DNA from: Cymodocea nodosa
Taxonomy: Eukaryota > Streptophyta > Magnoliopsida > Alismatales > Cymodoceaceae
DNA length: 64,000 bases
NCBI GenBank assembly: GCA_036874045.1
Contig: CM072336.1
Span: 26,549,501 to 26,613,500 of the forward strand
Reading direction: 5' to 3'
Of this stretch, positions 10,244 to 22,428 are shown piece after piece. Position numbers and translations under genes: made by a program. Under the pieces are notes generated by a model that was not told the origin of the DNA, searched no databases, and saw only the letters and a list, made by a program, of their open reading frames with translations. Each line of letters begins with the position of its first letter. Within the stretch, counting starts at the first letter, position 1.

Positions 10244-10567
10244 ATGGCAAATTCCAAGGCTTTCCTTGTTGCGGTCATGGTTATGCTCTGCGTAAGCATG
10301 CTTGCTAGTGCTAAGGAGACGGCAGCTGATCGTAGTATGCTCGGAGGTTACGGAGGTGGGGATGGAGGAGGAACGGCAGAAGCTGCCAATGGTGGATCTG
10401 CTGCAGGATTTGGATCTGGAGAGGGATGGGGAGGTGGAAGTTCATGGTATAGAAGGGCAGGAGGTGGTGGAGGAGGTGGCGGAGGAGCCATCGCTGGTGC
10501 AGGTCCTGGAGGTTATGCCGCCGGCCAAGGAGGTGGTTCTGGATTTGGCGAGGGATATGCTCGTTGA
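10244..10567 (+). CDS. Secreted glycine-rich protein, copy B
   Basis: Single exon, 107 residues, same protein as copy A: signal peptide 1-23, then a glycine-rich mature chain with SSWYRRA and a C-terminal GEGYAR. The start is chosen at the Met that opens the signal peptide; an in-frame Met 27 bases upstream would add nine residues in front of it. The upstream sequence (10,020-10,243) is close to copies A and C, while the downstream flank (10,900-11,200) carries copy-B-specific changes. AATAAA is present near 10,651. It is a direct repeat of copy C (offset 9,752 bp) and inverted relative to copy A. Intact frame and conserved promoter suggest it can be expressed. Confidence 0.82.
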   Translation: MANSKAFLVAVMVMLCVSMLASAKETAADRSMLGGYGGGDGGGTAEAANGGSAAGFGSGEGWGGGSSWYRRAGGGGGGGGGAIAGAGPGGYAAGQGGGSGFGEGYAR

Positions 10568-11770
10568 AAATCACATTGAAAGACGAGGCATGGTTGAGCA
10601 CATTCCAAATTTGCATGTCGTGGAGTCATTCTGAAGCAGTTATTTCGAATAAAAATGTACCACGTACCCACAAGTGTATTGTGGCATGTCTGGCTTGTTT
10701 ACCCTCCACGAATAAGCAAGTCATACATAATGTTTTACATCTTGTTGCAATAATCAATAATCCCTTATCTTTTTATTACGTTCAGTTTATATTTTCCTCG
10801 AATTGATTCGGCGGATACCATTTGAACTTCAACTCCGAACTACAATACTCAATATTTATTGTACGTACGCATGTAACTGATTTTACGTAGTTAAGCTTTT
10901 AATACACTACGGACGAGATTTTGTGAGAATTAAATCCTACAATAGTTCATTGCTCATAATTAGGCTTGTGCTAGCAACGTCAATGCAATTATCTTTCAAC
11001 AAGCAAATCGAGATTATATTTTGTTGCTTTGGTTTGTATTATTTGATTAATTTGTAAGAAAATGTTTAGGTTGTACAAATAGAGGCAAAGGAATAAAGAG
11101 CAGCATGATTTAAAAAATGTCAAGAAGCTTATGAGAAGGGTAATTTATATAATAATATATAATTGTAAAAAATATTATAATATATAATATATATAATAAT
11201 TGTAGTAGTAAAAAATATAATAATATAAAATATTTTTAAAAATGTTATTATAAATTCTAAATACACATAAAATAATATATATAATTATATAAATATTTAA
11301 AAAGTGAGAATAATATCAATATTAAAAAATATATTCAAAATTTAATGGATTTTAAAAATTAAATTAATTAAAAATAATAGAATAAAAATTTAAACATTAT
11401 AAAAAATAAAATTAAGATTCCTATAGATTTTACTTGTCGACGTACTTCATTGAATATTGTGCACTTGCAGTTATTACTTGAGATTAATTTTTTCATATAA
11501 GCACCATTGTTATGGAATTAGTGTTGCCACTTTAGGATTCTAGAAGGTTTAGGTTTAATTTAATCTAATTAGGTTAGGATAGTAATGGATAATCTAGATC
11601 TAGTTAAGATAGTTAGATGTACTTTAGTTTAAATTTTGGTTTGTGGTAATTTAGATATAGTTTTTTAGTAATTGTAGTTTTAGGAGTAGGATTAAGTTAG
11701 ATTTATTTAGGAGTAGTTTAAATTAGATATAGGTTAAATTAGTGTTAGAATTAGTTTAGAGTTAAATTAT
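10568..11770. other. Downstream flank of GRP copy B, part of the GRP module
   Basis: 3' UTR and AT-rich spacer matching 20,320-21,520 (direct) and 5,810-6,989 (inverted). Homology fades near 11,770, which corresponds to the point where, in the two arms, the module is joined to the RING intron. No further gene. Confidence 0.7.
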
Positions 11771-12804
11771 ATTTTACATTAAGTTAACCATGACTTAGGA
11801 TAACTTAGGCTTAGTTATAAATTTAGGTATAGTTTAAATTTAGGTTAGACCTAATGGAGACTATACACAAAATAAAAAATAGTAATAACAAATGAAAAAT
11901 TGGCACATATAAAAATAAGAATAAACAAAATACAAGATGTCTATTTTGCACTAGAGAGTTGAGGCACCTCAACTATTCTATTTGATTAATTTCTAAAATG
12001 TGCATTTATTTTATCATACATCCTATATGTTTAGCTGTTAGTCATTTTGACGCTCAATGTCAAAATTTGATTCATATTATTGCATTATTGTTCAAGAATT
12101 TTAGAATGCAATTACGAAAATAGCATAAAGCTACATGTATATTTATCTTGATTGTATGTCTTACTTGCATAAAATTTTGATATGAATATTGTTTTATGCT
12201 TAATAAGCTTTCATTTGATTCATTATTTGTCAATTTTTGTTTTGTGGATCAATAGTTATGAATTTTCCAAATAAGCATAATTTGCATAAGACAGATCATC
12301 TAGTTTGTCCACACCTTTGCATCTTTGCAATTTCTACTATTTAGTGGATTGGTAAAATTGAGATTTCATATTTTTCCTTGATGGTGAGCTTTATGTGCTT
12401 TCGTTTGGTACCTTGATTGTTGAATTTTGATTTGTAAAGCTCAAGATATAAATTTTTGAAATTAGGATCGATTTGTAGATTTTGAAATTGACTTTCTTGT
12501 GCACTACGTAATTTGCTGAATTTCTACCATGAATCTGGATATTAAATTGGAGTTTAGATATTTTTCTGTTAAAGTACACTTCTCAAGCTTTTGAATGAAC
12601 TTTATATCGTTGGAATTCATGGTGTATTTAGGGAGATATCATTTTTGAAAGTTGAACATATATTCTGTCCATGTGTAGATCACTTGCATGCCATATCTGA
12701 CTTTCGATCAGGATGTTCGAGCCTGAGAAAGTAGGATTATATTGATCGATCATACCAAGTAGCAAAAGGTAGGTCAAACAAGAGGATCAAGAAAAAACTA
12801 TTAA
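11771..12804. other. AT-rich spacer, nothing recognised
   Basis: No long frame on either strand and no copy elsewhere in the window that I can see. It ends abruptly at 12,805, where RING intron 3 sequence starts and exon 4 is missing. Confidence 0.55.
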
Positions 12805-14551
12805 ACTATGAAAGCACAAGATTCCATTTCAACACACCAAGTCTCTCGTCTTATATACTAGAAAAAAGTCAATATTACCATCCATCAAGAGATTTGTGAG
12901 GGCTCAAAAAGTCGAAAGGATGCTTGCGCGTAGGACAATAAGGTTTATCTTTATAACACGTCCACCATAATATACAAGTGACACTACAAATTGAGCCAGG
13001 AATCAGTAATAACACCAATTAAAAACTTGCTTTTCTTTCTTTATAAATGGATCAAGCTCTAACGATGATATTCTTAAATATGTGTCTTGAATATTTAATG
13101 CTCCTTCTTTCTCTCCTTCCTCCTAGCATGGACAACAACTTTGTTCTTCCGTTAAGCGCTCTTGTAATCTCCAACAACAACAGATATCATAAATTTAGTA
13201 AATTCTATTGGAAAAGAAATCCTGGACAATATTACAAAAAATTAATAAAATGTATGAAAGGAATGGAGAGCAAGAGAAAATTGGACAATACCAAGTTCAA
13301 ATACCAACTAAAAAGATGTGATTTTACACAAAATAGCAGGGAAATATTTAGAAAATAAAAGTCAAGTACACACCAAGACAAATACATGTACTTAATCCTA
13401 ACCACAAGAACTACCTTGGTTACCATTTTCTTTTACTTCCCTATTCACGTAAATCAGAAGACAAGCATTGACACAATGATGAAGTTGCTCTATGGTGATA
13501 TGGAGATCACGACTTTGAATCTTAGAAAATAACCTTTCTATTTTTTATGGTAATAATGTATAAAGGGAAAGAATGTATATAATTAGACCTCCTCCAAACC
13601 CTACATCGATGTAAATCTTGTGCAGTTGATTCACCCTGTTAATGCAAAACTCCAAATAAAGACTAGAGAAAGAGAGAATTAGGCCACTTCCTATCCAAAC
13701 TAGCAAGAACCGCTAGTTACCATGTGAGAGTATAAATTACAAAATACAAAACAAAAATAGTTACAAACTATTCTTCACTTACAAGTTTCAACATTCTTAA
13801 CAATATTATGCACTTTTTGTTAATAAATATTGGTCATTGTACATCTTTCCGAAAAGTGCATGTATTTCTAAATGTACAATAATTAAAAGCAGCACATATT
13901 GAGTATGACAGAATCCAAATGTCCTGGTTTCTATCTAGTCTGTATACTGCACTTTCATTGTCTATTTCTTTAAGGTAATACAAGAAATCAAGCATCTCGG
14001 TATCACTTGTTTACATCTGACTTTCATATATCAACACCAATGACCCAGAAAGATCTGATGGATCCAGACACAATGAACGGTGATAGGTTGTGTTTTCTAT
14101 TTTCCTTTTTAAAATTAAAACAAAATGTACTTCAACTGAAATATATTAATACGATTAATAAAATAACAGATGTACAAATAAAAATGAAAAAAAAAAAAAA
14201 ACCATTAGAAGGAGGCTTTTTCGAGAACAAACCAATGGGCGTGATGGAAACTCTTGATAACAGCAGTGCCTTTGAGCAGATCCTCTTCAGACAAATGGCG
14301 CAGACCCCTTGCCCCGGCCGTGCCCCTCGCCGGAACCAGCGATTGCTGATCATGATCCTACCACCTCCTGATCGTCTCCTACCTAACGCACGACATTATC
14401 CAATAAGAAGAGATGGCCGAATTACCCCCAAGTCACCAAAGAAAGGGATGATATACAGAAGAAAGAAAATATTCAAAAACGGACCCCACAACGGATCGGG
14501 ATCGGCAATAACGAACCGTAGCTTGAGGGTAACGGCAGCATCGGCAGCCAT
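12805..14551 (-). pseudogene. RING-finger gene copy 2, pseudogene lacking its last exon
   Basis: The exons line up with the intact copies: exon 1 14522-14551 (MAADAAVTLK), exon 2 14233-14382, exon 3 12879-12983. The exon 1 donor GT has become CT. Exon 2 is 150 instead of 143 bases, has an in-frame TGA, and has lost a RING ligand where GCDH should be (Phe at that Cys). In exon 3 the last ligand TGC is CGC (Arg). Homology stops within intron 3, just before exon 4, which is absent. This copy is dead by several independent lesions. Confidence 0.85.
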
Positions 14552-15049
14552 GGGGGAAGAGGAGAGGAGGAGGATGTGGCGGTGGTGTGGGGGAGGGGGG
14601 ATGATGACGGTGATCGGCGAATCGATTAAGACGACGTTCCACATTGCGCGGACAGGAGAGGGAAGAGAGAAAAGGAAAAGAGTGAAGTGCTGACCACATC
14701 TCCAGAAGTTTTATATATATACATAAAATTTAAAAAGCACACGCGTTAAAAAAAAAAATCTTCTCGCCGTCACAAGATGAAAGTATACATAAAAACAATT
14801 TCGGTGGTTATGAAATTGAGGTCGGTTAAAGTTGAGGATCGAGATCGTTGATGGATCGTAAGAACAAGAAACGTACCAGGACATGCATGCAATATATGTC
14901 GTAATATGAAAGTTAACACAATTCAAGCGTAAACACAAATTTTGGATTTTAATCTAAGCTTTTTATAAGATTATGAATATAGAAATTAAACCTACTATTA
15001 AATTAGTATCCAACAATCCTAAATTAAAAAAAACATGAAATCTATCTTA
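14552..15049. other. Intergenic, upstream flank of the RING pseudogene
   Basis: A purine-rich stretch (14,560-14,690) corresponds to the 5' flank of the RING genes. A short segment near 14,864-14,905 (GTACCAGGACATGCATGCAA) recurs in the same orientation at about 35,333-35,375. Nothing else recognised. Confidence 0.5.
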
Positions 15050-15400
15050 CTAAGTCCAAGTTAGTGCTTAAAATGAGTTGTATTACGCTAGGTTAACCTT
15101 ATATTAATGTATAAACTCAAGGATCGTTATTTTTGAAAATATGCAGAACTAATGACCATTTCCAAGATTTATAGATTAAACTCTATAACTCCAAAAATCG
15201 TGATTAAATGCTTGCTGGAAAGCTTACGTAGTGCACTAATCAGGAAAATTATTTATATCCAAATATGATATATGTTCTTACAACAGAAAATCCCAAGAAA
15301 TATAGGTGCAAATCAGTTCTGTCTGTAAATTTGCATATTCATTCGATTTTGAAAATCCACAACTCCCAATCGACACATCCACAAACCACGAATAAATATT
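15050..15400 (-). repeat. Inverted copy of the segment at 34,920-35,290
   Basis: About 350 bp (for example AACTCAAGGATCGTTAT and AATCACGATTTTTGGAG read on opposite strands) match the sequence that follows the truncated Ty3/Gypsy integrase at 34.9 kb. No coding domain is evident. In both places it lies next to Gypsy sequence, so it may be a Gypsy-associated or older repeat. Confidence 0.7.
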
Positions 15401-15559
15401 CTTTTGAAACCTGTGGGACATGTAGATTACAGATTGCCACCAGTGTTCACTCTCAACTTTGAAAATTCGGATCTCAAAATCTGTAGTACCAAAAATTACG
15501 CTTAAACCACCACTGAAAAGCTCTCGAGGAAATCCAACATAGAAGTTGATGGGTGATAT

Positions 15560-15806
15560 TGGTGCAAGGGTATTAGGGTCCCTCACTTCTTGTGAGATAG
15601 CGGTGACCTATTGAATGCTCAATGATAGATATTAGCACTGTTTGAGAGGTGTTATGCTCTCCAAGGTTTCAATACACTATCGAGACAACAAAAAGCTAGC
15701 ATTAAAACCCTAACAACCACTATTTAAAGTAAGAAGATAACTGGGTCATTAATAGGGTAGGCAGACCCGAATAATCGATCGACTAGGTTATTGATCATCC
15801 ACGTCA
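15560..15806 (-). repeat. Ty3/Gypsy LTR, partial or solo
   Basis: The reverse complement matches the LTR-like stretch 30,770-30,990 in front of the Gypsy element (shared blocks include GGTTGTTAGGGTTTTAATG and CACCTCTCAAACAGTGCTAA). On the minus strand it is preceded by AAAGAAGGGGG, which looks like a polypurine tract (15,811-15,821), suggesting this is a 3' LTR whose element has been lost. No primer-binding site follows it. Confidence 0.65.
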
Positions 15807-15869
15807 TTTACCCCCTTCTTTGACAAAACAAGGTCTAACATTTCATATTCAATACATTTTTATAGCCAA

Positions 15870-16470
15870 TTCATGCGGTAGTTGACGCAACGTCATTTTC
15901 AGAGATTGACGCAGATTGTGCGATATCTAAAAGGTTTAGTTGGACGTGGTATATTTCTTAGCGCAACTTCGGTTCCTAGGTTACGTGCTTTTTTAGACAC
16001 CAATTGGGCACGATGCCCATTGACCAAACGCTCCACCACAGGTTATTGCATATACTTGGGTGATTCTTTAGTGTCATAGGAGTCCAAGAAGTGGCCTACC
16101 ATCTCTCAGTCTTCAGCGGAAACTGAATATAGAGCTTTAGCCAGTACTATTGGTGAAGTAACACGGTTGTGAGCTTTGTTTGCAGATTTGGGGGTTCCTC
16201 AGCTCCCACCTATAGAGTTATTTTGTGATAATTCTTCGGCACTTCAAGTAGCAAAAAATCCAATTTTTCGTGAGCGTACCAAACACATAGAGCTGCATTG
16301 TTACTTTGTGAGAGAAAAATACTTGGCTGGAGCTATTCAATTTCAGTTCACAAGGTCTTCACAACAAGTTGCTGATATTTTTACTAAACCCCTAAGTTCT
16401 TCTACTTTTACAAAATTTTGAAGTAAACTTGGGCTTAGGAATCCCTTCTCCCCAGTTTAAGGGGGAGTGC
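15870..16470 (+). pseudogene. Copia RNase H fragment of a different lineage
   Basis: The frames 15882-16079 and 16176-16421 show IVRYLKGLVGRGIFLS, STTGYCIYLGDSLVS, KKWPTISQSSAETEYRAL, IELFCDNSSALQVAKNP and VADIFTKPLSSSTF, the standard Copia RNase H blocks. A TAG replaces the Trp codon before SKKWPT (about 16,078). Downstream, AAGGGGGAGTG at 16,459-16,469 is a polypurine tract, and TGCCAG... probably starts an LTR. No integrase or reverse transcriptase remains upstream. Sequence differs clearly from elements 1 and 2. Confidence 0.85.
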
Positions 16471-16930
16471 CAGTTTTGATCATTTATTTTTCTATTACTA
16501 TATATTCATGTAGACACAGATCTAGCCCCTTCATTTACCATGATCTGAACAACCATATATATATATATATGTTATGTGCAATTGCCTAATCATTTTTAGG
16601 GAAATTTTTATCTGTGCTTCTGCTTGTCTTGCTTCCTCACTTGTCATTTTTTTCCATCGACCATGCTTGCACTTGGTTTCTTCAAAATCACACTTTCAAT
16701 TATTCTTAAGAAACTGACATCCAAAGCTTTCTTGGGCATCCTTTGCTTTTATATTTCATCTCATCTATGTTGACCTCCTTATCTTTCTTAAAAGAGATGC
16801 TCTTAGTCTTTGACAACATGATAGAGGTAGTGAGTCATTTGCCTCTTTCAATTTATCTCTAGGCTTGAAATAAATTTTAATAAATCTTCTCTAGTTAGAA
16901 TTCATATACATAATGCATGGTAATCTTGAA
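16471..16930. other. Probable LTR remainder and spacer
   Basis: Follows the Copia polypurine tract and may hold part of a 3' LTR (it has a (TA)n stretch at 16,555-16,570). Its far end is not defined. No gene. Confidence 0.45.
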
Positions 16931-18240
16931 TCCTTTTGCAGCATTTTAGATTGCAAAACTCAAATTCATTAGAGATAGCTTACTTGGACCATCTCTACAT
17001 TATAACAAAACTTCTTTTGATCATTAGTCTACAAGTCATAGATAAAATTGCAAATAAGCTTCTGGATTGGCATGACAAATTTCTTTCGTTGAAAGGGAGC
17101 ATCACACTTGTTAACTCTGTTCTCAGCTATCCATATTTTTAGTCTTTTATTTCCACTTTCCAATTATAGTTGAAAAAAGAATAGATAAATTAAGAAAACA
17201 ATTTTTTTGGGGAGTTTTTCGTGAAGGCATACTTAAGTACCCCCTTATGAAGTAGAGTCTCATCTGTAGATCAAAAATTTTTGGAGGGCTTGATATCTTT
17301 GATCTTGTAACTTTATCTTCAACTATGAAAAAGAAAGATGGTTTAGTCTCTCCTTCGTCAAAATAGAAATGTACTTCGTTTAGACATTATTAAAGTAGTT
17401 CATTTTAAGAGACTTGGGATTGGCTCTCTCTCGAATAAATCTTCTATATCATTATCACCAACTATGGATTTTATTAAGAACTTGTAACCCTCCTTATCAA
17501 ACTTGTGCTCCTACCATCTTGGTATCGGAGAGACAATCCTAGTTTGGCATAGTGGGTGGAATGACAGTGGGATTATAAAGCTTAACTTTCCTAAACTGCA
17601 CCAGGCTCTTAAATATCGCAAATATATTGTAGCAAACTCTATGCCTCTTGAAAGAAATTTCAAAAATCCTCTAAATTCGAACTTAAGGGATTACGTCTAA
17701 AGACTTTTATATGTAACGAACTCCATTACCCTCTCTAAGGATCTAGGTTTGGATCGTTGGGACCATTTAATTAGTAGCAATTTCTCTATCCACTCCTTCT
17801 ATAACACCCTTATAGATGGTGCATTGTATGCACTTTGGCTTTTACAAAAAAAATTTGGAAAACTAAAGACCCCCTCAAAGTAAAAGTTTTTTTAAAACTT
17901 GGTTTTACATTCAAAATAAAATTCCTACTAAAGAAAACCTTACTAAAAGGTTTGGAAAGGAATTACCGCTTGTTGCTTTTGTAATTTTGGCTTGGAGAGT
18001 ACAAATCATCTATTTGCAGGCTATTCTATTGCTAATGAAATTTGGTCTTTTGTTGTGGGCAATAGCCATATTTTCTTTAATAACAACTTCTTACTCTCTA
18101 CTTTCTCTACAAACATTCTTTGTTTTTTTTCTAGCAACATTTCCATTTGGGACTCTAATGACTTTTATATGGATTTGTTAGATCGAACGAAATAATAACA
18201 TTATTGGTCACCTTGGTGAAGAAAATTAACGTAATATTTG
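16930..18240 (+). pseudogene. LINE (non-LTR retrotransposon) C-terminal remnant
   Basis: Broken frames read KLLDWHDKFLSLKGSITLVNSVL (a plant LINE reverse-transcriptase tail, written here as KLLDWHDKFLSLKG plus TLVNSVL), then LGIGETILVWHSGW, then the zf-RVT zinc-binding domain (KVKVFL, CCFCNFGLESTNHLF, YSIANEIWSF) and finally a WIERNN motif near 18,178. The order matches the C-terminal half of plant L1-like elements. Many stops and frameshifts are present. The 5' part with the endonuclease is missing, as is usual for truncated LINEs. Confidence 0.8.
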
Positions 18241-18764
18241 ATAATATGGCTAATTTAACTTGTTTATGGTTAGAAAATTTAATTGTAGGTATGAGAGTAG
18301 AGTTGGTCAAAGATATGTAATCCAATTGGAACTTTTAAGGTTCATTTGTGTCGTATCAGAAAATATAGAAATTAGGGAAATAGAAAGTCAAAAAAGATAA
18401 AAATTAGAATGTCAATAAATAGAGGAAACAAAAAGTCATAAAAGTAAAACTTGAAGTTGTTTGTACCATTGTCGAAAAGTTAGGAAATTTGTGTAGTTTA
18501 AGGTTTTAATGAATAACTTAAACTTTAATATTAATAATATTGATCTCATAATAAATCATAAACTAGTAATAAATAAACTAATTATAATATGATAATAATC
18601 ATATAAATAAAAATGTAATCATTAACATATAATAAATACAATAAATTGAAATATAATAATTGTAATAAAAAATAATAGCATATATAATTATATTGTATAT
18701 GAATAATGATAATTATAATATATAACTATAATTATATTTATATATAACATAACACGATACATTA
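18241..18764. other. AT-rich spacer, no gene
   Basis: Nearly pure A/T from 18,500 onward, ending at the inner border of the right inverted arm. Nothing recognised. Confidence 0.6.
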
Positions 18765-19909
18765 TAATTATTGATATATACTATATTACTTTATAAAAAT
18801 TATAAATATTTATATAAATTACATAATATAACTTTATACGAATTATAAATATTTATATTATATAATATTTAAATACTATAATGATATATAAAGAAATCTT
18901 CCATGTTTCTTAACTTTCAATCCTCTGATGGTCTAAAAGTTGGAAATAGTTTTTTTTTTATATCTTGGAAAGTAAAAAATAAATTTCTAACTTTCTCTCA
19001 TAGTACAAATGTCATGAAAGCTAAGAAAACTTTATAAAGTTTCTAATTTCTACCATTCCTTGCAACACAAATAGACTCTTACGTGGCTCATAATTCAAGG
19101 CAACATTGATTTGCCAGCATTAGTTACTACTAGGGCATAATTCAGGATTTAGGCGATGAATTGAAAGGGAAGACAAATAAATGATTTGCTTGTATTGTTT
19201 GGTCTTCTTCCTCTTAGGTTCTTGTTGTTCGTTATATTTTCATTTGTACTCTTGTCCTTTCTTCACAGGTTGGGTGCTACGTTTCAACAAGACTTGTTAT
19301 CTAATTTACAAAAAGAAAACGATGTAGTGGAGCGCATATCTCTTTCTACAAGCATGTCCATAATTGGGGTGCCACCCACTGGTTACCAAGACATTCTAAT
19401 ATTATATACAAGGCGCAATGTTTCATGGTAAATAATACATCCAGGAATTCCAACGTTACGTTGTAACTGCTACATATATATATTTTGCGCGTGACCATCG
19501 ATCTGGCTAATAAATATTTTGCTAGTTGATTGACAAGGTATTGTCTCTCTAGCACGCTTAATTAATTAACGTGTTGAATATTCTATAATACACATTATAT
19601 TTAATTAACAGGTTCGCATCCTGATCCGTAGTATTTTGCATACATTCTTTGGTGAGGAATGGAAACCATGTCTTGAATCCATTTAAAGGCACTACCGTTG
19701 AAAAAAAGAAGAAGAAACGTAGTGGTTGTCATCTTATATAGATCGTAGAAGCTAACATCGTGAGCATTATTTCAATGATTTAATACGAATAAAAGAGACG
19801 GCCACCTTTCACAAAAAATAAAATTAACCTGGTCAAATGAAAATTAGGAGGCAACATTAATTATTCTATATATGTGCTCTGATCCATATACAGCACCACT
19901 ATAAATACA

Positions 19910-19917
19910 TCTCCATC
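19910..19917 (+). promoter_or_regulatory. TATA box of GRP copy C
   Basis: TATAAATA about 80-90 bp upstream of the GRP copy C start codon. Confidence 0.7.
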
Positions 19918-19995
19918 CTTCGGGTGGTAGTATATATTTCACGACGAAAAGCAAAACTTATTCAATATTTGTGTGTACAGATTCGATTCATTAGA

Positions 19996-20319
19996 ATGGC
20001 AAATTCCAAGGCTTTCCTTGTTGCAGTCATGGTTATGCTCTGCGTAAGCATGCTTGCTAGTGCTAAGGAGACGGCAGCTGATCGTAGTATGCTCGGAGGT
20101 TACGGAGGTGGGGATGGAGGAGGAACGGCAGAAGCTGCCAATGGTGGATCTGCTGCAGGATTTGGATCTGGAGGGGGATGGGGAGGTGGAAGTTCATGGT
20201 ATAGAAGGGCAGGAGGTGGTGGAGGAGGTGGCGGAGGAGCCATCGCTGGTGCAGGTCCTGGAGGTTATGCCGCCGGCCAAGGAGGTGGTTCTGGATTTGG
20301 CGAGGGATATGCTCGTTGA
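19996..20319 (+). CDS. Secreted glycine-rich protein, copy C
   Basis: Single exon, 107 residues, signal peptide 1-23 followed by a glycine-rich chain. It differs from copies A and B by one residue (Gly instead of Glu in the GSGEGWGGG segment) and by a silent change in the signal peptide (GTTGCA against GTTGCG). The promoter has copy-specific changes: a shortened CGTGAGCATT stretch where A and B share a longer one. An in-frame Met further upstream (19924) would add 24 residues in front of the signal peptide and lies inside the likely 5' leader, so it is not used here. Likely functional; the protein is exported and its role is not known. Confidence 0.82.
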   Translation: MANSKAFLVAVMVMLCVSMLASAKETAADRSMLGGYGGGDGGGTAEAANGGSAAGFGSGGGWGGGSSWYRRAGGGGGGGGGAIAGAGPGGYAAGQGGGSGFGEGYAR

Positions 20320-22127
20320 AAATCACATTGAAAGACGAGGCATGGTTGAGCACATTCCAAATTTGCATGTCGTGGAGTCATTCTGAAGCAGTTATTTCGA
20401 ATAAAAATGTACCACGTACCCACAAGTGTATTGTGGCATGTCTGGCTTGTTTACCCTCCACGAATAAGCAAGTCATACATAATGTTTTACATCTTGTTGC
20501 AATAATCAATAATCCCTTATCTTTTTATTACGTTCAGTTTATATTTTCCTCGAATTGATTCGGCGGATACCATTTGAACTTCAACTCCGAACTACAATAC
20601 TCAATATTTATTGTACGTACGCATGTAACTGATTTTACGTAGTTAAGCTTTTAATACACTACGGACGAGATTTTGTCAGAATTAAATCCTACAATAGGTC
20701 ATTGCTCATAATTAGGCTTGTGCTAGCAACGTCAATGCAATTATCTTTCAACAAGCAAATCGAGATTATATTTTGTTGCTTTGGTTTCTATTATTTGATT
20801 AATTTATAAGAAAATGTTTAGGTTATACAAATAGAGGCAAAGGAAGGAAGAGCAGCATGATTGGAAAAATGTCGAGAAGCTTATGAGAAGGGTAATTTAT
20901 ATAATAATATATAATTGTAAAAAACATAATAATATATATTAGTAATAATAGTAGTAAAAAATATAATAATATAAAATATTTTTAAAAATGTTATTATAAA
21001 TTCTAAATGCACATAAAATAATATATATAATTATATAAAAATTTAAAAAGTGAGAATAATATCAATATTAAAAAATATATTCAAAATTTAATGGATTTTA
21101 AAAAATTAAATTAATTAAAAAATAATTCAATAAAAATTTAAACATTATAAAAAATAAAATTAAGATTCCCCTGTAGATTTTACTTGTCAATGTACTTCAT
21201 TGAATATTGTACACTAGCAATTATTACTTGGGATTAATTTTTTCATATAAGCACCATTGTTAGGGAATTAGTGTTGCCATTTTATGATTCTAGAAGGTTT
21301 AGGTTTAATTTAATCAAATTAGCTTAGGATAGTTATGGATAATCTAGATCTGGTTTAGTTTAAATTTAGGTTAGTGGTAATTTAGATATAGTTTTTTGGT
21401 AATTGTAGTTTTAGTAGCAAGATTAAGTTAGATTTATTTAGGAGTAGTTTAAATTAGTTTTAGAATAAGTTTAGTGTCAAATTAGATTAATGTGGAAACT
21501 TGATTAATCATGCATTTTTAATGTTGAAACTTGAAAGTGAAGAATAGTTTGTAGCTATTTTTGCTTTTGCATTTTGTAGTTTATACTCTCACATGGTAAC
21601 TAGCGGTTCTTGCTAGTTTGGATAGGAAGTGGCATTAATAGGGTAAATCAAGTGCACAAGATTTACATCGATGTAGGGTTTGGAGGAGGTCTAATTATAT
21701 ACATTCTTTCCCTTTATACATTATTACCTTAAAAAATAGAAAGGTTATTTTCTAAGATTCAAAGTCATGATCTCCATATCACCATGGAGCAACTTCATCA
21801 TTGTGTCAATGCTTGTCTCCTGATTTACGTGAATAGGGAAGTAAAAGAAAAATGTAACCAAGGTAGTTCTTGTGGTTAGGATTAAGCACATGTATTTGTC
21901 TTGGTGTGTACTTGACTTTTATTTTCTAAATATTTCCCTACTACTTTGTGTAAAATCATATCCTTTTAGTTGCCATTTGAACTTGTTATTGTTCAATTTT
22001 CTCTTGCTCTCCATTCCTTTCATACACTTCATTAATTTTTTGTAATCTTGTCCTGAATTTCTTTCCTAATAGAATTTACTAAATTTATGATATCATTGCT
22101 AGAGCTTTGATCCATTTATAAAGAAAC

Positions 22128-22376
22128 TGTTGTTGTGCAAAAATGAGGTAGAAGAGAAGGGATCAAACATAAACACAAAAATTTACGTGGCTCCCCTTGT
22201 GGGTACGTCCATGGATAGAGGCTTGTTGGTCTTCTCACTTATTCAAATTGAGATACAAAAATTGGAGCACCCTAAGAGTGCCCTAGGTCCAAGCTTATAT
22301 AGCTTGAACAACTAATGGTCCAAATGAGCAAAATACCCTTAGCTATTAAATACAATAGTTTAATACACATTCAACA
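22128..22376 (-). repeat. 3' LTR of Copia element 2
   Basis: 249 bp, TGTTGAATGTG to GCACAACAACA on the minus strand. It looks identical to the 3' LTR of element 1 but is well diverged from the 5' LTR of its own element. Confidence 0.85.
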
Positions 22377-22428
22377 ATCTCCACCTTGTCTTGAATCACA
22401 AACTCCACTTAGAACAAAGCTCTCCATA

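Noticed and set aside
10302-10634. 110- and 101-residue frames overlapping each GRP gene
   Set aside because: Shadows of the glycine-rich frame (GGN repeats keep other frames open).
10564-10806. 80-residue frame behind GRP copies B, C and A
   Set aside because: It lies in the 3' UTR, overlaps the polyadenylation-signal region, and is repeated only because the whole module is repeated.
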